A stretch of 35,584 nt of DNA from an uncultured bacterium. Its GTDB lineage: Bacteria; Verrucomicrobiota; Kiritimatiellia; RFP12; UBA1067. The notes under the pieces are model-generated. The model did no database searches, was not told where the DNA came from, and was given only the letters and a program-made list of their open reading frames with translations. Positions 23,097 through 33,039 of this stretch are shown here, piece by piece. Every line of letters starts with the position of its first letter. Position 1 is the stretch's first letter. Where the stretch lies: assembly GCA_902761035.1 (NCBI GenBank), contig CACWIW010000108.1:1-35584 (forward strand), read 5' to 3'. The position numbers were made by a program, and so were the translations under genes.

Positions 23097-25169
23097 TTAG
23101 CGGGAGAGGAGTTCTTCGCGTACGGCGCGGGGGGCGATGTCGAAGGTGTCCGGCTCCATCGAGTAGGACGCGCGGCCCTTCGTGAGCGAACGAATGGCCG
23201 TCGCATAACCGAACATCTGCGCCATCGGGACGCGGGCGTGCATGATCTGCATGTCGCCGCGCTGCTCCATGTCGAGGACGGTGCCACGACGCGCGTTGAG
23301 GTCGCCCAGCACTTCGCCCACGCTTTCCGGCGGGGTGGTGATCTCAAGCTTCATGATCGGCTCGAGGAACTCCGGCGCGGCAGCCTCGGCCGCCTCGCGG
23401 AAGCCCATCATGGCCGCCCCGCGCAGGGCGATTTCGTCTGAAACCTCGGGATCGACCAGCTCCATGCCCGTGACGGCGGCGGAGAGGTCGGTCATCGGGT
23501 AGCGCGCGAGGACGCCCGTCATCACGCCGTCCATGAGCGCCTGTTCGAGGCACGCGGAGAGCTTCGGGTCCGGGAGTTCGTTCAGCACGTCGCGCGCGAC
23601 CTTCACCTCACGCCCCTTCCCGCGTTCGAGCGGCTTCACCTCCACGGTCAGCGTCACGGCGTGGCGCTTGCCGCCGAGTTCGCGGTCGAACGTGAACGCC
23701 TTCGCGGCCGGTGCGGTCACGGTCTCCAAGTAGCTCACCATCGGCTTGCCGACGTTCGCCGCGCACTTGAACTCGCGCTTGAGTCTGTCCACAAGGATTT
23801 CAAGATGGAGTTCGCCCATGCCGGAGAGAATGGTCTGGCCGGTCTCCTCGTCCTGGCGCACCTGACACGTGGGGTCTTCGGCCGCAAGCTCGTTCATCGC
23901 GTCCACGAGTTTGTCCTTGTCCGCCCCGCTCTTCGGCTCGATCGCGAGGAACATGACGGGCTGGGGCGCGGTGATGCGTTCGAGGTAGCAGGGCTTCATC
24001 TCGGCGCAGAGCGTGTCGCCGGTCGTCGCGTCCTTGAGGCCCACGATCGCGCCGATGTCGCCGGCGCGCAGTTCGTCCACCTCCGTGCGGTCGTCGGCGA
24101 AGAGGCGCACGATCTTCATCACGCGCTCGCGCTTGCGCGTGCGCGGGTTGAACACGTTCGCGCCCTTCTTGAGGACGCCGCCGTAGACGCGCACGAAGAA
24201 GAGGCGGCCGTAGGTGTCGGACGCGATCTTGAAGACGAGCGCGGTCAGAAGCTCCTGCGGGTCGTGTTTGCGCGTGACGGGGGCCTCGGACTTGAGGTCC
24301 GTCGCCGCGACGGGTGGACGGTCCGTCGGCGCGGGCAGGTAGTCGACCACCGCGTCGAGGAGCGGCTGGATGCCCTTGTCCTTGAACGCGGTGCCGCAGA
24401 GAACGGGCACGAACGCACCGGCCACCACCTGACGGCGAATCGCGCCGCGCAGTTCGTCTGCCGTGAGATCGCCGTTCTCAAGGTACGCCTCCATCACGCC
24501 TTCGTCGAGGTCGGCGATCTTCTCGCACAGCTCGGCGCGTGCAAGCTCCGCCTCGTCCTTCAGCTCGGCCGGCACGTCGCCAACCGTGAAGTTCTTGCCC
24601 TCGCTCGCCTCGTCGTAGATGATCCCCTTCATTTCAAGGAGGTCCACGACACCCTTGAAGCCATCCTCCTTGCCGATGGGCAGTTCCACGGGACACGCAT
24701 TCGCCTTCAGCTTCGTACGCAGCTCGTCCACCACGCGCGCGAAGTCCGCGCCCATGCGGTCCATCTTGTTCACGAAAGCGACGCGCGGCACACGGTAGCG
24801 GTCCGCCTGGCGCCACACCGTCTCGCTCTGCGGCTGCACGCCGCCGACTGCGCAGAACACGCACACCGCGCCGTCGAGGACGCGCAGGGAGCGCTCCACC
24901 TCCATCGTGAAGTCGACGTGTCCGGGCGTGTCGATGATGTTGACGGTGCGTCCCTTCCACTCGCAGGTGATGGCGGCGGACTGGATCGTGATGCCACGCT
25001 CCTTCTCCTGCACCATGAAGTCGGTGGTGGTGTCGCCCTCGTGCACTTCGCCGGGCTTGTGGATCTTCCCGGTGTAGAAGAGGATGCGCTCGGTCGTCGT
25101 GGTCTTGCCCGCGTCGATGTGGGCGACGATACCGATGTTGCGTACGTTGGAAAGTGGCTTGTCGTCCAT
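23097..25169 (-). CDS. fusA: Translation elongation factor G
   Basis: 690 residues, normal length. GTPase motifs: [15 protein letters not shown] (G1), RGITIQSAA (G2), [15 protein letters not shown] (G3) and NKMD (G4), followed by domain II, the [12 protein letters not shown] stretch in domain III, and complete domains IV and V ([19 protein letters not shown]). It drives ribosomal translocation and, with RRF, recycling. It starts 6 nt after the V-ATPase subunit K stop, an unusual neighbour; fusA is normally with rpsL-rpsG-tuf. A second EF-G elsewhere in the genome is possible, but the sequence looks like a standard, functional copy. Confidence 0.95.
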   Translation of the reverse strand: MDDKPLSNVRNIGIVAHIDAGKTTTTERILFYTGKIHKPGEVHEGDTTTDFMVQEKERGITIQSAAITCEWKGRTVNIIDTPGHVDFTMEVERSLRVLDGAVCVFCAVGGVQPQSETVWRQADRYRVPRVAFVNKMDRMGADFARVVDELRTKLKANACPVELPIGKEDGFKGVVDLLEMKGIIYDEASEGKNFTVGDVPAELKDEAELARAELCEKIADLDEGVMEAYLENGDLTADELRGAIRRQVVAGAFVPVLCGTAFKDKGIQPLLDAVVDYLPAPTDRPPVAATDLKSEAPVTRKHDPQELLTALVFKIASDTYGRLFFVRVYGGVLKKGANVFNPRTRKRERVMKIVRLFADDRTEVDELRAGDIGAIVGLKDATTGDTLCAEMKPCYLERITAPQPVMFLAIEPKSGADKDKLVDAMNELAAEDPTCQVRQDEETGQTILSGMGELHLEILVDRLKREFKCAANVGKPMVSYLETVTAPAAKAFTFDRELGGKRHAVTLTVEVKPLERGKGREVKVARDVLNELPDPKLSACLEQALMDGVMTGVLARYPMTDLSAAVTGMELVDPEVSDEIALRGAAMMGFREAAEAAAPEFLEPIMKLEITTPPESVGEVLGDLNARRGTVLDMEQRGDMQIMHARVPMAQMFGYATAIRSLTKGRASYSMEPDTFDIAPRAVREELLSR

Positions 25170-25175
25170 AGTAGG

Positions 25176-25622
25176 CTACTTAATCGCGCCGAGCGCGATG
25201 ATCGTGAACACCATCGTGAAGATGGCCACGGTCTCGACGATGCCGAGCGCGCCGAAATAGTTGGTGAGGCCCTGTCCCGTCTCGGCCTGCGCGTCGCACG
25301 CCGCGGCCGCCGCGCGGCCCTGGAAGAGCGCGGAGAGGCCAATGCCGAGGCCCGCGAAGATGCCGAGCAGCACGCAGGCGAATCCCGCGCCGGCGACGGA
25401 CGTCTTGCCGAGCATGATGAACATGAGGATCATCCCGTACAGCGTCTGGGTGATCGGCGCGCCCACTAGGCCGAGGAGGATGAACGGCGCCGGCTTGTTC
25501 GCGGCGTAGCACTTCTTCCACGCGCCCACGGCCGCCGAGGCCGCGAAGCCAGTTCCGAACGCGGAACCCGCCGCGCTCAATCCCAAGCAGGCAATCGCGC
25601 CCGCGACAATCATCGGATCCAT
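25176..25622 (-). CDS. atpK: V-type ATPase subunit K (membrane ring)
   Basis: 148 residues, ATG at 25622 with AAAAGGAGAA upstream. Four hydrophobic helices in two hairpins, the duplicated c-subunit form. The ion-carrying Glu is in helix 4 (GALGIVETVAIFTMVF); helix 2 has Gln at the matching place (APITQTLYGMILMF). The Thr-Gln in helix 2, a Gln in LSALFQGRAAAAA and the helix-4 Glu correspond to the sodium ligands known from Enterococcus NtpK, so Na+ coupling is possible, but this is inference. It lies 29 nt behind subunit I and 6 nt before fusA. Confidence 0.93.
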   Translation of the reverse strand: MDPMIVAGAIACLGLSAAGSAFGTGFAASAAVGAWKKCYAANKPAPFILLGLVGAPITQTLYGMILMFIMLGKTSVAGAGFACVLLGIFAGLGIGLSALFQGRAAAAACDAQAETGQGLTNYFGALGIVETVAIFTMVFTIIALGAIK

Positions 25623-25651
25623 TTTTTGTTCTCCTTTTTGATTCTTTTGTT

Positions 25652-27415
25652 TTAATGCTTTTTGAAAGGTGCGAAGGCATATCCCGCCCAGGAAATGCCC
25701 TTGTGGTTTGAAAATTCAAGCGTGTTGAGACGCACGGCGTGGACGAGGATCGAAAGCCCCGCCATCGCGAAGTTGAGTCCGTGCCCCACGAGCAGTATCA
25801 GGACGAGCGGCAGCCACTTGATCCAGAGCGGCAGGTCGAGCCCCACTGCCATGTCGTTGAAGTTCTGCGCCACCTTCACGGAGGCGAGCCCCACAGCGAA
25901 CAGGCGCACATAGGAGATGATGTCGCCAAGGCAGCTCATCACGTTGAGCGGCAACATACCCAACTCGATGCCGCGGCTCTTCAGCTCGTTCCCCTTCAGC
26001 GTGAAGCCGAACACGAGCGCGAGCGACACGCCTAGTTCCCAGTAGAGCCACGACGGGAACGACGAGAATATTCCAACGATGGAACAGGTCGTCCAGTACA
26101 TGAAGAACACGATGCCCGCCCAGCCGAACTGGCTCAGGCACACGCGGTCGTTGATCATGGAGATGCCGCTCCAGACACGCGCGAGGATGAGGTGCGAGGC
26201 GCCTATGGTGAAGCAGAGCAGCATCATGTTGTTGTAGCTCGGGTCCGCCAACCACTTCACCGTGGCCCAGTCGTTCGCGAACGGCAGCCCCGCGCCGAAC
26301 CAAGTATTTGAAAGGATGCCCCAGATCACAGTCGCCGAGCTGAACACGGTGAGAAGCGTGAGCCAACTGCGCACAATCGCAGGACGGTGCCGCTTGTCGG
26401 CCACAGGCCTCGTCTTGATCCACCCCCACACCGTGAGCGCGAGGATGATCGCCCCGTAGCCGCCGTCGCCCACGAGCATCGCGAAGAAGAGCGAGAAGTA
26501 GCACATGAACGGCACCGACACGTCCGCCTCCGTGTAGCCCGGCGCGATGCCAAGTCCCTTGAATAGCGCGGCCACGGGACGGAACAGCTTCGGCGGACGG
26601 ATCAGCGTGGGAGGCGTCTCGTCCGGACGCACCTCGCGCAGCAGGATGCCCCACCCGTGCGACACGGCCTTAGCGCGCAGACGCGGCACGGAGTCCACCG
26701 GCACCCAGCCCGTCACCCAGGAGACCTCACCCTGCGTAGCCAGCACGTCGCGCGCCGCCGCAAACGCCACCTGGTCCTTCAGCGCCGGATAGCGCGCTTC
26801 AATCGTAGACACGCGGGCGTTCGCCTCTGCAAGAGCCGTGCGGCATGCGGCCGCGCGCGCCTCTGCGGCCGCAAGGCGCGCCTGCGTGGCCGACAGCCTC
26901 TCGGACGGCAACGGCACCTCCGTCCATCCCTCCGGCAACTCTTCGCCGAAGAAAGCCTTCCCCTGCGGGGGATGTCCGCCATCGACCGCAAGCCGCACCG
27001 GCACGCCTGACTTGCGCAGCGATTCCGCGAGCGCGGGGTCGAAGTCGCCGAACGGCGCGTACTTCCGCAACATCTGGCGCAGCGCCTCCGCCTCGTCCTC
27101 CGCCGCCTGGCGTTCGGCGTCCACCTTGAGAATCTCTTCCACGAGCGCCGCGCTCTTCGCGTTCTCCAGACGCACGGCCACTTCTCCCTTCGGTGCCGGT
27201 TCGCCGACGTCACGTGCAACTTCGCGCGCCGCCTTGGCGACAATACGCACGGCGCGTTCCGCGTCGGCAAGTTCCTCCTTCGCGGACGCGAAGTCCGGCG
27301 AGTCCGCCGACGAGAGGTCCAGATGCACGCACCCGATGTCGCGCAGAGACTCCAGCGCCTTCACGCCCTCACGCGCCACGCACAGGAGCGTGAGATGCTT
27401 CATTTCGACGATCAT
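25652..27415 (-). CDS. atpI: V-type ATPase subunit I (stator membrane subunit)
   Basis: 587 residues, slightly short for the family. The N-terminal cytoplasmic half (1-310) is helical with two coiled coils (about 90-120 and 165-200); seven or so membrane helices follow, starting at VSVPFMCYFSLFFAMLVGDGGYG and including the conserved DGGYG, SYVRLFAVGLA and VGHGLNFAMAGLSILVHAVRL stretches. The Arg in SYVRLF is the essential residue facing the ring Glu; HGLNF...HAVRLN ends the half-channel. Its ATG overlaps the subunit D stop as ATGA. Confidence 0.95.
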   Translation of the reverse strand: MIVEMKHLTLLCVAREGVKALESLRDIGCVHLDLSSADSPDFASAKEELADAERAVRIVAKAAREVARDVGEPAPKGEVAVRLENAKSAALVEEILKVDAERQAAEDEAEALRQMLRKYAPFGDFDPALAESLRKSGVPVRLAVDGGHPPQGKAFFGEELPEGWTEVPLPSERLSATQARLAAAEARAAACRTALAEANARVSTIEARYPALKDQVAFAAARDVLATQGEVSWVTGWVPVDSVPRLRAKAVSHGWGILLREVRPDETPPTLIRPPKLFRPVAALFKGLGIAPGYTEADVSVPFMCYFSLFFAMLVGDGGYGAIILALTVWGWIKTRPVADKRHRPAIVRSWLTLLTVFSSATVIWGILSNTWFGAGLPFANDWATVKWLADPSYNNMMLLCFTIGASHLILARVWSGISMINDRVCLSQFGWAGIVFFMYWTTCSIVGIFSSFPSWLYWELGVSLALVFGFTLKGNELKSRGIELGMLPLNVMSCLGDIISYVRLFAVGLASVKVAQNFNDMAVGLDLPLWIKWLPLVLILLVGHGLNFAMAGLSILVHAVRLNTLEFSNHKGISWAGYAFAPFKKH

Positions 27416-28020
27416 GCGGCCTCCCCTTCGCCGGGCGACCGGCTCTTAGCGATCTTGCCGCGCGTGACGGCGGCCGTCTGCTCGTCGCCGATGGCGATCT
27501 TGATCACACGGATGTTCTCCCGGCACGCGGGAATCTTCACCTTCTCAAACAGGTTGACGCGCTGCGACGTCGTGCGCAGCTCCTCGGCGATGCGACGCTT
27601 CTGCTCCTCCAGCACCACGCGCTCGCTCTGGAGCGCAAGGACGCTCGTCCAAGCAGACACGGCGTCGTCCATCCACGCGGGCGTTGCCCACAGGTCAATC
27701 GGTTTCACGTCAGTGTCGATACCATCGAACACGGGAATCTCGACGCCGGCGACATTCGCCTGCGACGTGCGGATGTTCTTCACCGTGACCAAACCCTCCA
27801 GCTCCTCGCCGCCCGTCGCGAACAGCGCCACCCAGCCGTCCAGATGCGCCCGCACCTCCCGCTCGCGGGCCGACACGGCGTCCGCCTTCGCAACGATCCC
27901 TGCGATTTCGCCCTGAAGCTGCTGCTTTTTCAACTGCAGCATGGGCAGAAAGCGCTGGAACCGCTTGAGCGCGTCCGTCTGAGCCTTCAGCTCCGTCTTT
28001 GTCAGTTTGATCTTAGCCAT
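27412..28020 (-). CDS. atpD: V-type ATPase subunit D (central shaft)
   Basis: 202 residues, normal for NtpD/AtpD. The N-terminal start IKLTKTELKAQTDALKRFQR and the C-terminal helix (EEQKRRIAEELRTTSQRVN, FEKVKIPACRENIRVIKIAI) are the antiparallel coiled coil of the rotor shaft that turns inside the A3B3 head. The usual neighbours A and B are missing upstream; instead this gene has its own promoter and leads the D-I-K-fusA transcript. Confidence 0.94.
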   Translation of the reverse strand: MAKIKLTKTELKAQTDALKRFQRFLPMLQLKKQQLQGEIAGIVAKADAVSAREREVRAHLDGWVALFATGGEELEGLVTVKNIRTSQANVAGVEIPVFDGIDTDVKPIDLWATPAWMDDAVSAWTSVLALQSERVVLEEQKRRIAEELRTTSQRVNLFEKVKIPACRENIRVIKIAIGDEQTAAVTRGKIAKSRSPGEGEAA

Positions 28021-28047
28021 CGCTAGTACACCGTTGGAAATAGAAGT

Positions 28048-28076
28048 AGTATACCCTTTTTACGGCGGGAAATCAA
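28048..28076 (-). promoter_or_regulatory. Sigma-70-type promoter of atpD-atpI-atpK(-fusA)
   Basis: On the minus strand TTGATT (28076-28071), 17-nt spacer, TATACT (28053-28048), then about 27 nt to the ATG at 28020. Boxes and spacing are near ideal, showing that the D-I-K genes are a separate transcription unit here. Confidence 0.8.
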
Positions 28077-28078
28077 GT

Positions 28079-29200
28079 TTACGACAGATCTTTGAACGCA
28101 TGCGCGATGCGTAGGATGAACGACGGCCTCATGCGGATGGCCCCCTTCGGACACACCTCGTGGCAGCACGCGCAGCCGATACAGGTCTTCTTGTTGAGCA
28201 GCGGAACGGCGCGGCCTTCGATCACGAGTGCCTGCGCGGGACACGCCCGCACGCACTGTCCGCATGCGACGCAGCGCGCAGGGTCGAACGTCGGGCGCAC
28301 CCAGAGCAGCTTGGCGGCGAGGCGCGCGAACCAGGACGGCACGAGCGCGAGCAGGTGCGCGCCGAGGGGCGTCGCGAACGACGGCACATCGATCGCATCG
28401 CCGCGCACGTCCGGCGCGCGCGCGGACACGACGCCCTTCAAATAGGGAACGCTGTTGGGCTTGATGTGCAGCACGCGACAGAGCGCGCCGTCGAGCGCGA
28501 AGGGATCGGCGGACGCCGCGAGGAAGCCGAGACGAATGGGGCGTCCGTTGGCCGGTCCCTGTCCTTCCATGCCCACGATGCCGTCCGCAATGCTCACTGA
28601 CGGCGGGAGCACGCGCCAGATGGCCTTGAGCAGGCGTCCGAACACGGACGGTTTCGGATAGCGCTGGTGGAGCGTGGTCTTACTGTAGCCTGGTACCGCG
28701 CCGTAGAGGTTCTTGACGGAGGCCGTGAGCTTGGTGAGCGAATGGCTCTTGACCTTCGGGAGGTTCACGATGAGGTCGGTCTCCACAACGGGCTTCGCAA
28801 GAGGGAAGGAGAATCCCTCCTCCGTGAAGTTCTGCACGCCCGCGCGTTCGAACGGAACGAAGGGCACGCCCTCTTCTTCGCAGACCGCGCCGAGTCCACT
28901 TTTAGCGAGCACGGAAGGCAGGTTGGCCGTGCTGGCGGGACTGTCCCCCACGGAGACGTCCGCACCGGCCGCCTTGAGATGGCGCACGACGGCGCGCAGG
29001 ACGTCGGGGTGCGTCGTCACGGCCTCGTCGGGCGTGCGGTCGGTGAGGAGGTTTGGCTTCACGAGCACGCGCTTGCCGCGTATCGCGTTAGCGGCAAGGA
29101 GGCCGCTTTCGGCGAGCAGGCGCTCAAGTGCGGACGCGACCGGAGCGCCGTAGCCGTCGCAATGCGCGAACCAGACAGGCGATGTGCTTTCCGCTGACAT
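28079..29200 (-). CDS. DUF362 protein with two 4Fe-4S clusters
   Basis: 373 residues. The N-terminal 270 residues match DUF362 (KRVLVKPNLLTDRTPDEAVT, GDSPAS, LIVNLPKVKSHSLTKLTASV, KNLYGAVPG); the C-terminal 75 hold a bacterial ferredoxin domain with CVACGQCVRACP and CIGCACCHEVCPKGAI, each giving a CxxCxxCxxxC cluster site. The activity of DUF362 proteins is not established; they are thought to be redox or iron-sulfur related enzymes. ATG at 29200 directly touches the cysE stop, so it is co-transcribed with cysE. Confidence 0.9.
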   Translation of the reverse strand: MSAESTSPVWFAHCDGYGAPVASALERLLAESGLLAANAIRGKRVLVKPNLLTDRTPDEAVTTHPDVLRAVVRHLKAAGADVSVGDSPASTANLPSVLAKSGLGAVCEEEGVPFVPFERAGVQNFTEEGFSFPLAKPVVETDLIVNLPKVKSHSLTKLTASVKNLYGAVPGYSKTTLHQRYPKPSVFGRLLKAIWRVLPPSVSIADGIVGMEGQGPANGRPIRLGFLAASADPFALDGALCRVLHIKPNSVPYLKGVVSARAPDVRGDAIDVPSFATPLGAHLLALVPSWFARLAAKLLWVRPTFDPARCVACGQCVRACPAQALVIEGRAVPLLNKKTCIGCACCHEVCPKGAIRMRPSFILRIAHAFKDLS

Positions 29201-29944
29201 TCAGACCTTTGTCTTGATGCGCGGGAACGGCGTCTGGTTGTAGACGCGGGAGAACGGCGGGATGGAGTCCATCAGCCACACGTTGCCGCCGATCTCGCTG
29301 TCGTGTCCGCCGCCGAGGATCGTGGCACCGGCGTAGATGACCACGTTGTCCTCCACGTTCGGGTGGCGTTTGTGTCCCTTCATCAGCATGCCCGTGGTCT
29401 CGTCCTTCGGGAAGGAGAGCGCGCCGAGCGTGACGCCCTGGTAGAGCTTCACGTTGCGTCCGATCACGGTGGTCTCGCCGATGACGACGCCCGTGCCGTG
29501 GTCGATGAAGAAGTGTTCGCCGATCGTCGCGCCGGGATGGATGTCGATGCCCGTCTTCGAGTGGGCGTATTCGCTCATGATGCGCGGGATGATCGGCACC
29601 TTCAGCTTGTAGAGCTCGTGGGCAAGGCGGTGGACCGTGACGGCGTAGAGTCCGGGGTAGGCCATCACCACCTCCATGCGGCACGTCGCGGCGGGGTCGC
29701 CCTCGTAGGCGGCGGAGATGTCCGTCTCCAGAAGGCGCCGCACCTCGGGGATGCGCGCACGGAAGGACATAATCACCGCGTGGGCGTCCGATCCCGGCAT
29801 GAGCAGGGCGACGTCCTTCTCCAGGTCGGAGAAGAGGGCCTCCAGGTCGCTGGACTCGCCGCCGCCCATCGGACCGTAGAGGCAGGGATGGAGCGCGGCG
29901 AAGGCGCGCTTGAGGAGGGACTGGATTCTTTCGGGCAAAGTCAT
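29201..29944 (-). CDS. cysE: Serine O-acetyltransferase
   Basis: 247 residues. An N-terminal helical domain is followed by the left-handed beta-helix of hexapeptide repeats, with the family's catalytic stretch [34 protein letters not shown] and [12 protein letters not shown], and the end loop [21 protein letters not shown]. It makes O-acetylserine from serine and acetyl-CoA, the first step of cysteine synthesis. The C-terminus ends soon after the hexapeptide coils ([20 protein letters not shown]), so cysteine feedback via a long tail may differ from the enteric enzyme. Its TATACT box is only 6 nt before the ATG. Confidence 0.93.
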   Translation of the reverse strand: MTLPERIQSLLKRAFAALHPCLYGPMGGGESSDLEALFSDLEKDVALLMPGSDAHAVIMSFRARIPEVRRLLETDISAAYEGDPAATCRMEVVMAYPGLYAVTVHRLAHELYKLKVPIIPRIMSEYAHSKTGIDIHPGATIGEHFFIDHGTGVVIGETTVIGRNVKLYQGVTLGALSFPKDETTGMLMKGHKRHPNVEDNVVIYAGATILGGGHDSEIGGNVWLMDSIPPFSRVYNQTPFPRIKTKV

Positions 29945-29950
29945 GGCAGT

Positions 29951-29956
29951 AGTATA
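29951..29956 (-). promoter_or_regulatory. TATACT box 6 nt before the cysE start
   Basis: Good -10 hexamer on the minus strand directly after the rplQ terminator, 6 nt before the cysE ATG at 29944. No Shine-Dalgarno precedes the ATG, and no convincing -35. Fits a leaderless cysE transcript. Confidence 0.45.
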
Positions 29957-29959
29957 CCC

Positions 29960-29995
29960 AAAAAGACGGCGGTGCGCCCGCGTGGACGCACCGCC
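29960..29995 (-). terminator. Rho-independent terminator of the alpha operon
   Basis: On the minus strand a perfect 9-bp stem GGCGGTGCG/CGCACCGCC with a 10-nt loop is followed by GTCTTTTTG. It ends transcription 22 nt after the rplQ stop. Confidence 0.9.
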
Positions 29996-30017
29996 TTTCC
30001 TGTGACGGGGATGGGCC

Positions 30018-30437
30018 TTACTTGGCCGGCTCTTCCGTTTTCGGGGCCTCGGCGGCGGTTTCCGCGGGGGCGGCGGCCTCGGGGGCCGTCACCCACTGGA
30101 GGATACACATCTCGGCCGCGTCGCCCTTGCGGGTGCCCAGCTTGAGGATGCGCGTGTAGCCGCCGTTGCGGCCTTCCATCTGCGGAACGATCTTGTCGAA
30201 CAGCTTCTGGACGGCCTTGGGCTGCTGGAGGCGGGATGCCGCGAGGCGGCGCGCCGCGAGGCCGCCCTTGCGGGCGACCGTGACGATGCGCTCCGCGTCC
30301 TTGCGGGCCTGCTTCGCCTTCGGCAGGGTGGTCTTGATGGAATCGGCGAGGATGAGATTCGTCACAAGGCTCTTCATGAGGGCCTGGCGGTGTTCCATCG
30401 AACGTCCGAACTTCTTTTGAACTCTCTGGTGACGCAT
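30018..30437 (-). CDS. rplQ: 50S ribosomal protein L17
   Basis: 139 residues. [20 protein letters not shown] and [20 protein letters not shown] are the L17 signature; [20 protein letters not shown] is the conserved C-terminal core. An Ala/Glu/Pro tail of about 20 residues is added. Last gene of the alpha operon, 21 nt after rpoA. Confidence 0.96.
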   Translation of the reverse strand: MRHQRVQKKFGRSMEHRQALMKSLVTNLILADSIKTTLPKAKQARKDAERIVTVARKGGLAARRLAASRLQQPKAVQKLFDKIVPQMEGRNGGYTRILKLGTRKGDAAEMCILQWVTAPEAAAPAETAAEAPKTEEPAK

Positions 30438-30458
30438 GGGGTCAACTCCTGTAATGGC

Positions 30459-31457
30459 TTATTTCTTTGATTCAAGCAGATCGGCGTCGAACTTGTAGCC
30501 GAGGCACATTCCGAGCTCCTTCAGCTTGTCCTTGATCTCGTTCAGGGACTTCTTGCCGAAGTTGCGGTACTTGAGCATGTCGGCCTCGGTCTTCTGGGCG
30601 AGCTCGCCGACGGTGGTGATGTTGGCGTTGTTGAGGCAATTCGCGGCGCGGACCGAAAGCTCGATCTCGTTCACGGACATGTTCAGCAGCTTGCGGAGAC
30701 GCTCGCGCTCGTCGGCGCTCTTGCGCTCGGTGTCGTCGAATTCGAGGGCTTCCTCGTTGGAGTAGTCCACGAACACGTCGAGGTGGCGGCGCAGCACTGC
30801 GGCGGCGGTCTTCAGCGCGTCGTCCGGCGTCACGCGACCGTCGGTCCACACGTCCATGACGAGCTTCTCGTAGTCGGTGCGCTGGCCCACGCGGGTGTTC
30901 TCCACGAGGAAGTTCACGCGCGTGACGGGCGAGAAGATGGAGTCGATCGCGATGCGGCCGATCTCCTGGTCAGGCAGCTTGTTGCCGTCGGCGAGGCAGA
31001 AGCCACGGCCGGTGCGGATGTCGCACTCCATGTCGAACGTCGCGCCCTCTTCGAGCGTGGCGATCGGCAGGCCGGGGTTCAGCACCTCCACGGAGTTCTC
31101 GGCGGCGAAGTCGCCGGCGGTCACGACGCAGGGGCCTGTTTTCTTCAGGCGAAGGCTGGTTGTTTCGCGCGTAAAGGTCTTGAGCAGCACGCGCTTCAGG
31201 TTGAGGATGATGTCCGTCACGTCTTCCGCGACGCCCGGAATCGTCGAGAACTCGTGGTTCACTCCGGCGATTTTGACCGAGCAGATCGCGCATCCCTCGA
31301 TGGAGGAGAGAAGCACGCGACGGAGCGAGTTCCCGATCGTGCGCGCGTAGCCGATTTCAAACGGCTCGGCGGTGAAACGGGCATACGTTCCGGTGGCGGT
31401 GGCCTCGTCCTTCTTGACGGCGCGGGGCATTTCAAAACGGCTCAAACGGATTGGCAT
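30459..31457 (-). CDS. rpoA: DNA-directed RNA polymerase subunit alpha
   Basis: 332 residues. The N-terminal assembly domain contains FEIGYARTIGNSLRRVLLSS and GVNHEFSTIPGVAEDVTDII; the C-terminal domain (from about 250) contains LSVRAANCLNNANITTVGEL and LKYRNFGKKSLNEIKDKL, the parts that contact UP elements and activators. ATG at 31457 has AAGGGAG upstream; the family core begins a little after it, so the first 15-20 residues may be a short extension. Confidence 0.97.
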   Translation of the reverse strand: MPIRLSRFEMPRAVKKDEATATGTYARFTAEPFEIGYARTIGNSLRRVLLSSIEGCAICSVKIAGVNHEFSTIPGVAEDVTDIILNLKRVLLKTFTRETTSLRLKKTGPCVVTAGDFAAENSVEVLNPGLPIATLEEGATFDMECDIRTGRGFCLADGNKLPDQEIGRIAIDSIFSPVTRVNFLVENTRVGQRTDYEKLVMDVWTDGRVTPDDALKTAAAVLRRHLDVFVDYSNEEALEFDDTERKSADERERLRKLLNMSVNEIELSVRAANCLNNANITTVGELAQKTEADMLKYRNFGKKSLNEIKDKLKELGMCLGYKFDADLLESKK

Positions 31458-31538
31458 AGGTTTCTCCCTTGAGAATGAAAAACAAAGGCGAACAATCCGC
31501 CGGGGAGGGTTCCCCGGCAGAAAGCCGACGACACGCGC

Positions 31539-32141
31539 TTACCGCGAATACAATTCGACGATCAGCTGCACGTCGATGTTCTCGGGGATCTCGGAACGCT
31601 CCGGGACGCTCTGCAACGTGCCCGAAAGGTTCGCTTCGTCCCGCGTGAGCCACGACACGGACAGCTTGTGCTTGTTCAGCGAGTCGCGCACGGCCATGAG
31701 GTCGCGGCTCTTCTCGCGGATCGACACGGTCTGGCCGGGCTTCACCGTGCAGGACGGGATGTTGCAGATCTTGCCGTCGAGCTCGATGTGGCGGTGCGTC
31801 ACGAGCTGGCGTGCGGCGCGGCGCGTCGGCGCGAAGCCGAGGCGGTAGACGATGTTGTCCAGACGCGTCTCGCAGAGCTGGAGCAGGATGTCGCCCGTCA
31901 CGCCCTCGCGCGCCTTCGCGCGCTTGAAGAAGATGCGGAACTGGCGTTCCATCATTCCGTAGATGAAACGGGCCTTCTGCTTCTCGCGGAGCTGCTCGCC
32001 GTATTCGGACAGTTTCTTCCGGCGGCGCGCGCCGTGCTGCCCGGGCGGGTTGGGACGCTTCTCCAGGACCTTGTCCGGCCCAAAGAGGGGCTCGCCGAAA
32101 CGGCGGGCGATTTTCGTACGGGGACCAGTATAACGACCCAT
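31539..32141 (-). CDS. rpsD: 30S ribosomal protein S4
   Basis: 200 residues, full length. MGRYTGPRTKIARRFG start, RPNPPGQHGARRRKKLSEYG, and the S4 RNA-binding domain (LDNIVYRLGFAPTRRAARQL, VTHRHIELDGKICNIPS). The zinc-binding cysteines of some S4 proteins are absent, so this is the zinc-free type. It lies 1 nt after the rpsK stop. Confidence 0.97.
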   Translation of the reverse strand: MGRYTGPRTKIARRFGEPLFGPDKVLEKRPNPPGQHGARRRKKLSEYGEQLREKQKARFIYGMMERQFRIFFKRAKAREGVTGDILLQLCETRLDNIVYRLGFAPTRRAARQLVTHRHIELDGKICNIPSCTVKPGQTVSIREKSRDLMAVRDSLNKHKLSVSWLTRDEANLSGTLQSVPERSEIPENIDVQLIVELYSR

Positions 32142-32142
32142 T

Positions 32143-32607
32143 TTACACTCTCCTGCGCTTGCGCGGACGGCATCCGTTGTGCGGAACGGGCGTGCAGTCC
32201 GTAATCATCGTGACATGGATTCCGGCGGCCTGGATGGCGCGCACGGCCGATTCGCGGCCCGCGCCCGCTCCCTGCACGCGCACCTCGCACTCGTGCATGC
32301 CCTTGGCAAAGGCCGTCTTCGCGGCGGTCTGCGCCACCATCGTGGCGGCGAACGCCGTGGACTTGCGGCTGCCCTTGAACCCTTCCTTGCCGGCCGAGCT
32401 CCACGCGATCACGCCGCCGCGGGCGTCGGCGATCGACACCTGCGTGTTGTTGAACGTGGACCTGATGAACGCGATGCCGGGCGGGATCGACTTGCCCGGA
32501 CGCGCCTTCTTGGCGGCGGCTTCGCCTTCCGCCGCAGGGGCGGCGGCATCGGCTGCGGCCGGAGCCGCGGCGGGCGCTACCTCTTCATTCTTGATTTCTT
32601 CGCTCAT
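32143..32607 (-). CDS. rpsK: 30S ribosomal protein S11
   Basis: 154 residues, about 25 longer than usual because of an Ala/Glu-rich N-terminal extension (residues 1-40). The core is standard: [38 protein letters not shown], and the end [19 protein letters not shown]. The extension is probably disordered on the ribosome surface. Confidence 0.96.
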   Translation of the reverse strand: MSEEIKNEEVAPAAAPAAADAAAPAAEGEAAAKKARPGKSIPPGIAFIRSTFNNTQVSIADARGGVIAWSSAGKEGFKGSRKSTAFAATMVAQTAAKTAFAKGMHECEVRVQGAGAGRESAVRAIQAAGIHVTMITDCTPVPHNGCRPRKRRRV

Positions 32608-32628
32608 AAATTGACGTCCTCTCCGAAA

Positions 32629-33018
32629 TTACTTCTTCGCGGGGGCGGAGGCGCGCATCAGGGCGGCAGTGCCCTTCCGGTTGCCCTTGCGCGTGTGCGC
32701 GTTCGTCTTCGTGCGCTGGCCGCGCACAGGCAGGCCGCGCTTGTGGCGCAGGCCGCGGTACGACCCGATCGAAATGAGACGGCGGATGTTCTGCGACACC
32801 TCGCGGCGGAGGTCGCCCTCCACGCGGTAATGGTCCTGAATGAAAGTCACGATCGCGTGAATCTCGTCCTGGCTCAGATCGTCGGCCTTCTTCATCGGCT
32901 CGACATTGCACGCCGCAAGCACGTCATCTGCGCGCTTCGGCCCGATTCCGTGGATGTACCGGAGAGCATAGCGAACATGCTTCTTGCCCGGGATATCCAC
33001 ACCCATCAGTCTTGGCAT
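32629..33018 (-). CDS. rpsM: 30S ribosomal protein S13
   Basis: 129 residues. MPRLMGVDIPGKKHVRYALR, YIHGIGPKRADDVL, and SYRGLRHKRGLPVRGQRTKT with NAHTRKG are diagnostic. It contacts the 23S rRNA and P-site tRNA at the subunit bridge. It follows rpmJ by about 20 nt. Confidence 0.97.
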   Translation of the reverse strand: MPRLMGVDIPGKKHVRYALRYIHGIGPKRADDVLAACNVEPMKKADDLSQDEIHAIVTFIQDHYRVEGDLRREVSQNIRRLISIGSYRGLRHKRGLPVRGQRTKTNAHTRKGNRKGTAALMRASAPAKK

Positions 33019-33039
33019 GGTTGTTTTTTCCTCTTTTTA

